Positions 58,170 through 64,000 of a stretch of 64,000 nucleotides of DNA are shown piece after piece (within the stretch, counting starts at the first letter, position 1; each line of letters opens with the position of its first letter). Below the pieces are notes generated by a model. It made no database searches and had not been told where the DNA came from. It worked only from the letters and a program-made list of their open reading frames with translations. The stretch comes from Brachypterus glaber. Taxonomy: Eukaryota > Arthropoda > Insecta > Coleoptera > Kateretidae. The stretch lies in NCBI GenBank assembly GCA_958510825.1, contig OY294048.1:10495589-10559588 (forward strand), in the 5' to 3' direction. A program made the translations under genes and the position numbers.

Positions 58170-58695
58170 AATAAAAAAGCGCTTTTTCCCTGGCGGTTTC
58201 AACTTGGCGCCCCTACAAAAAAAGTACCTTCATAAAAAAAGCTTTGTCCCTGACGGTTACTACCAAACTTAGCGCCCCTTCAAATAAAAAATGGCGCCCC
58301 CGATTTACCTTCACGAAAAAAAAGCTTTGTCCCTGAGGTTTCTACTACCAAACTTGGCGCCTCTTCAACAACAGAAAAAAGGCTTTGTCCCTAACGGTTT
58401 CTATTGTCCCTGACGGTTTCTACCAAACTTAGCGCCCCTTCAAATAAAAAAATAAAAAATGGCACCCCCGATTTACCTTCACGAGAAAAAAGCTTTGTCC
58501 CTGACAGTTTCTACTAAACTTGACGCCTCTTCAACACAAAAATTGGCGCCCCAAGATTACCTTCAGGAAAAACAGCTTTGTCCCTGACGGTTTCTACCAA
58601 ACTTGGCACCCCAAAATTACCTTCAGGAAAAAAAGCTTTGTCCCTGACAGTTTCTACCAAACTTGGCGCCCCTTCAAGAAAAAAATTGGCGCCCA
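58170..58695. repeat. About eight units of a roughly 60-bp minisatellite
   Basis: AAAGCTTTGTCCCTGACGG-TTTCTACCAAACTTGGCGCC-CCTTCAA repeats with GATTACCTTCA(C/G)GAAAAA linkers. Length and spacing vary between units. Confidence 0.8.
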
Positions 58696-59086
58696 AAGGT
58701 AGGATGTTTTGTAATGTGTTTGTAACGGCTCATCTAGTTTGAACATAAGAACGTTAATCCACATGGGTAATAAATAATAATTGTTTCTGACCGCGTCTGA
58801 AATTTGTACAAAGGAGTTCATTTTTACAAAGAGTTCCTCCATTTTGCAAAGAGTTCTTCCATTTTGCAAAGAGTTCCTCCATTTTGCAAAGAGTTCCTCC
58901 AGAGTTCCTCCTTTTTGCAAAGAGTCCCTCGGAGTTCCTCCAGAGTTCCTTTGGCTTGTACAAAAGATTTCCTCGCGGTCAGCCCCTCGGAAAATTCCAA
59001 TTAAAGAGGCAATTTCACATTCTGATCTGCTCATTTGAGCTAGAATCGCCCCTTAAAATTTTGTAACTTATTTCTGTATCACCCTG

Positions 59087-60475
59087 TATTGAAGAATACT
59101 ATTCTATTTTGTAATTTTTTATAGTATTCTTTAATTTTTTTATAATAAATATAAGATCATGTTAAAAGCCTTTTTTATTACTGTAAATTATAAATAACCA
59201 AATAGGTTATTCAAAGAAAATATTTAATTTTTTTTTTATACTGAAAATTTCAAAAAATCTTATTAAGGCAAACCATAAAGAAGTACATCAGGGTGAGGAA
59301 AGGTGCCCAAATGGACAAAAAGGGACAATACCATATTTTATTATCGATAGGTACCTAATTAATTAAAATAATTAAAAGGAAAATTAAACCAAAAGAAAGC
59401 CTAAAATTACGACTAAAATTCTGAATTTTTGCATACGACTATTTTTGATGACGCTGATTTCGAATAAAATAACGAAAAACTTTAAAAAAGAAATCCCGCG
59501 CCATTAGGGTGGTCACAAAATTTAATTTTTTGATCTTTTTAAAAATGTGTCAAATTTCTTCTGTTGATTATGTTGATATACTCATATAAAACAAAATTAC
59601 ATGCCTAAATGTTGACGTAATTGAGTTTTAAACATATTATATGAAGAATTGTAAAAATTAACAGTATTGCATGCTAAATTAACCAATGTTACAATACGGT
59701 TCATTGGAGAATTTTCTGCATTAACAGTATTACAGAGGTATCAAAAATAGTCGTATGCAAAAATTCAGAATTTTGTCCCTGTGTTTTTTTTCCTGACCCA
59801 CTATGTACAGTAGGGTGGGCCGATAAATTGAAATCTGGAATTTCAAAACGCAATACCCGCCAAAATGTGCCTTCTAATATGCCTAATGTGTGTGCAAAAG
59901 CAGAATCAGATTAAAGGTCATCTTGAGCCCTCTACAAAGCATTTAATATTAATGAAAATATCGTATTTTTTACATTTGTAATGTATACACAGCGTGTCAA
60001 AAGTCCGCCTTCCCCCATTAACTTTTGAACGGCTTAAGAAATCAACTTGAAATTTGGAACACATAAATAATATAACCCAAATATTTTTTTGGTATATATT
60101 TTGTGTGCTTAGGGGGCAAGATGGCGACAGTTGGCAAAGGGGGAAATTTTTTTAAACAGAAACGGGGGTCGTGTGGTACATCATTTTAAAGCTTATAAAA
60201 TTCTCTATTTGCCCACATATATTTTTATTTTTTCGGAGCAATTTTTGGGGTTATTCGCGTAAGAGTTAAATCACGTGAAATAACACCACAAAGCAGAATA
60301 AAGATTGGCTTAAAATATGGCCTATGTTTTTGCATCTTTCTTATTAAGTTTTCTTATTTTTATTTTTTTAACATATTTCATAAAAGTTACAAAATTTACA
60401 CCTTTGTAGAGGGCACAAAAATTGAAAAAATAAAACAAAATATAGGCTTTTTTTCTCTTTGCCATACGCATCTTT
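59087..60475. other. Intergenic; inverted pair 59427-59457 / 59740-59775
   Basis: ATTCTGAATTTTTGCATACG-ACTATTTTTGA returns inverted 280 bp later, marking a degraded TIR element. A GGGTCGTGTGGTACATCATT fragment lies at 60165. No gene. Confidence 0.5.
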
Positions 60476-60547
60476 TAGGGATACTAGATCTAGGTCTTAA
60501 GTTAGAAAGGCGCCTTGCTAACTTAAGACCTAGATCTAGTGTCCCTA
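60476..60547. repeat. 72-bp near-perfect hairpin
   Basis: 30-bp arms (TAGGGATACTAGATCTAGGT-CTTAAGTTAG and its complement, one mismatch) around the 12-base loop AAAGGCGCCTTG, which is itself partly self-complementary. Confidence 0.8.
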
Positions 60548-61119
60548 GCATATTTTCCCCCCTATTGGATTTTCAAATTAAAAAAAAAATATAACATCTA
60601 TATAGGAACGTCCCACGCTAATGTACAGGCACGAAACAGAAAAATAGACCCTTAATGCGCGAGTCCCCTCGGACTTGGCCATTTTTTTTAATCCAATATT
60701 ATTTCTTGCATATGAATGACATGTAGTAGTCCACCCGTAAAAGGTATCACGAGTCGTAGTCATTTTATATATGAGCTATTTTTGATTCTGCTTCTACAAC
60801 TCTACGTAATATTCTGAAAGCAACTATTTCTGAAAATAATAAACAGTTGTTGAAGCATATTATGCCACACCTTTACGAAATTTCAGTCGCGCAGAGACTA
60901 CATTGCATTGTGAAAAGCCAAAATAAATTCATTAAACATTAAAATTAAAAAAATATTACAAACCTTCGTTTAGAAATAGAAAATTGTTATTTACTATTAT
61001 TTTTAGTCAGTGGTGTAGTCCTAGAGGAGCGGGGGACCGGCGTTCCCCTTCTGGTTTTTGATGGGAAAGCGCTTTTCTTTTTTTGGTTATAATTAAATTT
61101 ATTTAAATAAAAATTCTTT
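60548..61119. other. Intergenic; hAT-like left end at 61013
   Basis: CAGTGGTGTAGTCCTAGAGG at about 61013 is a typical hAT end; no right end was found. Nothing else recognisable. Confidence 0.4.
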
Positions 61120-61440
61120 TAATTGCTTTCCCATTTTGAAAATTTTCAAAATTTCGAAGCCTTGTATTCGTGCAAAAATTTTCAAATTTTTTTTTTTGCG
61201 AATTTTTGCGTTTTATGTCTTTATAAATCAATTTCAAGCAAAAAAAAAATTGTCGATCGATCGGTCTGTCCGGGAAATCTTGTAAGCACGATAACTTAAG
61301 AACGCTTTAAGCTAGAGACTTGAATTTTGGCATACAGGTATGTTACCAAAAGTTCTCGCTCGGGATTGTTTTTGGTGAACATTGGCTTGCGGCAAGGGGG
61401 GCAAATGGGGAAAAATACATTTTTTTTAGAAAAAAATTAA
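61120..61440 (+). repeat. Dispersed repeat head joined to a minisatellite
   Basis: TTTGAAAATTTTCAAAATTTCG...GATCGGTCTGTCCGGGAAAT...GAGACTTGAATTTTGGCATA...CTCGCTCGGGATTGTTTT. Same order as 54832-55229 on the other strand. Confidence 0.7.
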
Positions 61441-62175
61441 AATTGCTATATAGAGGTTTTTAAGGTTGCTGAAATTGAATCCAATAATAAAATTTCTCTA
61501 ACTCCAAATTTTCGTGAAAATTTGTAGATAGGGGTTTTTGAGGTTGATAAAAATGAATCTTGAAATATATTTTTTGAAACCCACCCCCTTAGGGGTGGGG
61601 GTGATTTTTGTGAAAATTGGTATATTGACGTTTTTGAGGTTGCTGGAAGTGAATCTGATAAAAAAAATGGTCTAACTCTACCCCTACCCCCAGGGGGTGG
61701 GGGGTGATTTTGTGAAAGTTGGTATATAGGGGTTTTCAAGGTTGCTGAAACTAAATATGATAATAAAACACTGCTCAGTAAAAGAGCTTTCACATTTTTC
61801 ACCTCCGCGCGTGAAATTGATTTCTATTTTCCTAATTTCACCCCTGAGGGGTGGGGAGTAGTTTTCGTGAAAACTGGAGTATTGGGGTTTTTGAGGTTGC
61901 TGAAAGTAAATCTGATAATAAAAATATTCTTAAATCCACCCCCTGAGGGGTGAGGGGTAGTTTTCGTGAAAATTGGTATATTGGGGTTTTTGAGGTTGTT
62001 GAAAGGGAATCTGATTATAACAAAATTCTAACTTCACCCCCAAAGGGGCAGAGGGTAGTTTTCGTGAAAATTGGTATATTAAGTAAGGTTTTTATGGTTG
62101 CTGAAAGTGAATCTGATAATAAAAAAATCCATTTTACGCGCGGAGTTGTAAAATGGGAAAGCTCTTTTACTGGGC
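61441..62175 (+). repeat. Minisatellite, about 6.5 units of roughly 100 bp with a palindromic core
   Basis: Unit: GGTATATTGGGGTTTTTGAGG in two halves, GTTGCTGAAAGTGAATCTGA, TAATAAAAAAATTCTAACTC, CACCCCCTGAGGGGTG, GGGTAGTTTTCGTGAAAATT. The fourth unit is interrupted by an inverted CACTGCTCAGTAAAAGAGCT / CCTCCGCGCGTG block, and the array ends with the direct form AGCTCTTTTACTGGGCAGTG. Confidence 0.82.
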
Positions 62176-62997
62176 AGTGTAGTTTTTGTTTTCAAGTAAC
62201 TAAGCCACATTGATATTTAAGCATATACTAGTGCAATACATTTATAAATAAACAAAAACTTTCTTAATTTTTCAGAAAATATCGGCCGATTTTTTTCAAA
62301 ATTGGTAGAATTGGTCCTTATAATAAAAGTATGTAATTCTTCCTAAAAAAATACGTCAATTGGTATTTTTAGCTTTTTTCGATTTTTTTTTTTTAAGGTT
62401 GACCCTTCATAACTTTTTGGTTTTGGGGGGGATTCATTTTAATCAATAGGGATCTTTATCCTTATAAAACTTGATTTTTCCTGAAAATATCAATATCGGA
62501 TAAATCGTTCTTTAGTTATCGTGTTAAAAAGTCGGACATTTTTAAAGTTTCATATTTTTTCATGAAATTTGTATTTAAGACTTTTTTCTATGGCTTTTTT
62601 TTCGATTTTGGGAAATTAGAAAATATCGTGTAATACTTTTCTAGCGCTCGTATTCTACGGTAGTTTCAAATTTCCCAAAATCTCCAAAAAACGTCCTAGG
62701 CAAAAAATTCTTGAATACAAATGTGTTTCAAGAAAAAAATAAGAAACTTTGGAAATGTCCGTCCGATGTTACGTTTTTTTGTGGACACGATAACTCGAGA
62801 AGGGAAGATCCCTATTGTTTTTGAAATTAATCCCCCAAAAACAAATAAGTTATGAGCTTTTATCATTACTATTCACATTAAAAAAAAATGAAAAAACTTT
62901 TTCAAAAGAATTCTGTTTTTTGAACGAAAAAAATAAACTTTTCTTTTTGAATTTTTTTTTGTAAATATTTTTTTATACATATTTTTTTTAGTTTTTC
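62176..62997. other. Intergenic repeat remnant related to 45772 and 48473
   Basis: CCTAGGCAAAAAATTCTTGA, TGTCCGTCCGATGTTACG, AGGGAAGATCCCTATTGTTT and TTATGAGCTTTT fragments recur in these copies. The left part (62270-62560) is inverted relative to the right part. No gene. Confidence 0.55.
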
Positions 62998-63678
62998 GCA
63001 CTGAGTGCCGATGTATTGAAATCTTCGCCGAAAAGTCAAAATCTTTGACTATGTTTTTTTCACATTTCTCGACGTTTTAGACCTTTCTGAGTAAAAATCA
63101 GCAAAAAAAAATTTCGTCCGTCTGTCTGTCTGTCTGTAAACTCGATAACTCCATTTCTAAATAAGATATCGACAAGCGGTTTTTAGCATATTGTTTCTTA
63201 TCGTATTTCGAAGAGCGGATTATATTTTGGGGGTAAACGATTCGGGGTAAGGGATTAAGAATGGGGTAAAACTGTTATTTTTAGCGTTTTTTGGTTATAA
63301 TTAAGGCAATTATTATTGTATTTTATTAATTTAGCACTTATATGAAAGATAATTTTAAATTTCTCAAAATGTTACAACTATTTTTTCCTAAAATACATTG
63401 TTTTCGAGATATTGGCGTTTAAAGCAGTAAAAGGTTTTTTTAGCATATCTCACTTATTTATAACCCGATTTCAAAAAATTATATTTTAAATGAAAGCTGT
63501 CTTTAAGCCCTATAAAAAATGCTATATACAGGTTTTTGGTAGATCATAAGACAGACGGACGCAATTTTTTTTTTACTGATTTCGTCGAGAAACGTGAAAA
63601 AAACGTGGTCAAAGATTTTGACTTTTCGGCGAAGATTTCAATACATCGGCACTCTTAGTTACACTAAGTGCCGATGTA
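62998..63678 (+). mobile_element. TIR element with GTGCCGATGTATTGAAATC ends, 681 bp
   Basis: The left arm (GAGTGCCGATGTATTGAAAT...TCGTCCGTCTGTCTGTCTG, about 130 bp) returns inverted at 63555-63678. The right tip folds by itself: CATCGGCACTCTTAGTTACACTAAGTGCCGATG (eleven-base arms). Inverse relative of 7691-8279. Confidence 0.75.
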
Positions 63679-64000
63679 AAATAGGTTTAGAGTTATTTAT
63701 GACAAGTGAAGTCTTATTTTATCGATGGGCGGATCTCATAAAGTATAAAGAAAAGTATACAATGAAAATATTTTTATTTTAATATTTAGTTTAAAAATAG
63801 ATTTGTGGCGTTGTGGCAAATACCGCCTGGGCCCCCAGTCTAAATGGGTCCCTTGAGGACAGCGTGGTTCAAAGTTTTTCTTTAATTATTTTTTTTTATT
63901 TTTCGTTTTTTGCTTTTTTTCAATTTTTTTTGTTTTTTGCAAAAATAATAAAAAAAAAATGTTGAAAATTTTTGTCGTTTTTTTTTTGATTTTTTCTTGA
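63679..64000. other. End of window, no recognised feature
   Basis: A short GGCCCCCAGTCTAAATGGG patch and long T runs. No gene or repeat ends seen. Confidence 0.5.

Larger units (their letters stand above)
57650..59086. mobile_element. TA-flanked 1.44-kb element carrying two tandem-repeat types
   Basis: CAGGGTGATTCAGAAATAAG at the left and the complement of CAGGGTGATACAGAAATAAG at the right, with TA on both sides. The left arm has AGGTTGGTCCGGAAATGAG as at 18334. The interior has a GAGTTCCT array and an AAGCTTTGTCCCTGACGG array. It starts eight bases after the previous element ends. Confidence 0.8.

Noticed and set aside
57995..58975. CRISPR-like array
   Set aside because: Repeats are contiguous minisatellites with no unique spacers, in a eukaryotic genome. 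It is not CRISPR.
58654..59034. Overlapping open frames on both strands of the 58-59 kb region
   Set aside because: They are read-through of tandem repeats whose unit length happens to be a multiple of three. The translated repeats mirror the DNA units.

Overview
The window is nuclear DNA of an insect, and a beetle is my best but weak guess. The DNA is AT-rich, genes are split by GT-AG introns of about 0.1 to 19 kb, and the spaces are packed with animal-type transposons: Jockey- and R1-like LINE fragments, hAT, PIF/Harbinger, Tc1/mariner and pogo/Tigger MITEs, and many fold-back elements. I see no bacterial operon, CRISPR array, rRNA or convincing intact tRNA gene.

Three host genes can be assembled exon by exon, all on the + strand. 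(1) Positions 1-11477 hold the 3' part of Gasz (vertebrate ASZ1): ankyrin repeats, a SAM domain, a helical segment and a C-terminal membrane anchor. Six exons are visible, giving 360 residues, and the 5' end lies outside the window. (2) Positions 21269-45062 hold a small heat-shock/alpha-crystallin gene of the lethal(2)essential-for-life type. It has three exons and encodes 185 residues, with a 19.1-kb first intron and a TATA/initiator promoter that carries one minimal heat-shock-element pair. (3) Positions 47807-55948 hold Hen1, the small-RNA 3'-terminal 2'-O-methyltransferase. It has six exons and encodes 416 residues, with the SAM-binding motif and the E-x-x-E-H...H metal site intact. All joined exons keep one reading frame.

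Gasz and Hen1 both act in the piRNA pathway. Gasz is a mitochondrial-surface scaffold for primary piRNA processing, and Hen1 methylates mature piRNA 3' ends. They lie in the same orientation about 36 kb apart with the heat-shock gene between them. Whether this linkage means anything cannot be judged from one window.

Layout: 1-11.5 kb Gasz exons and TE-filled introns; 11.5-21.1 kb intergenic repeats; 21.2-45.4 kb the heat-shock gene; 45.5-47.8 kb a TE-rich spacer; 47.8-56 kb Hen1; 56-64 kb intergenic fold-backs and tandem repeats. The most unusual signal is a group of short inverted-repeat elements, several sharing CCCAgnyAGCA-like ends. Each is largely built from its own short, palindrome-like word repeated with drift (GGATATCC, AAGACGTCTT, AACATCAC, GTGTAAA, GGTTAACTGG and others). 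Many other elements are long imperfect palindromes with arms up to about 350 bp, lying inside introns, so pre-mRNAs of these genes should carry long hairpins.
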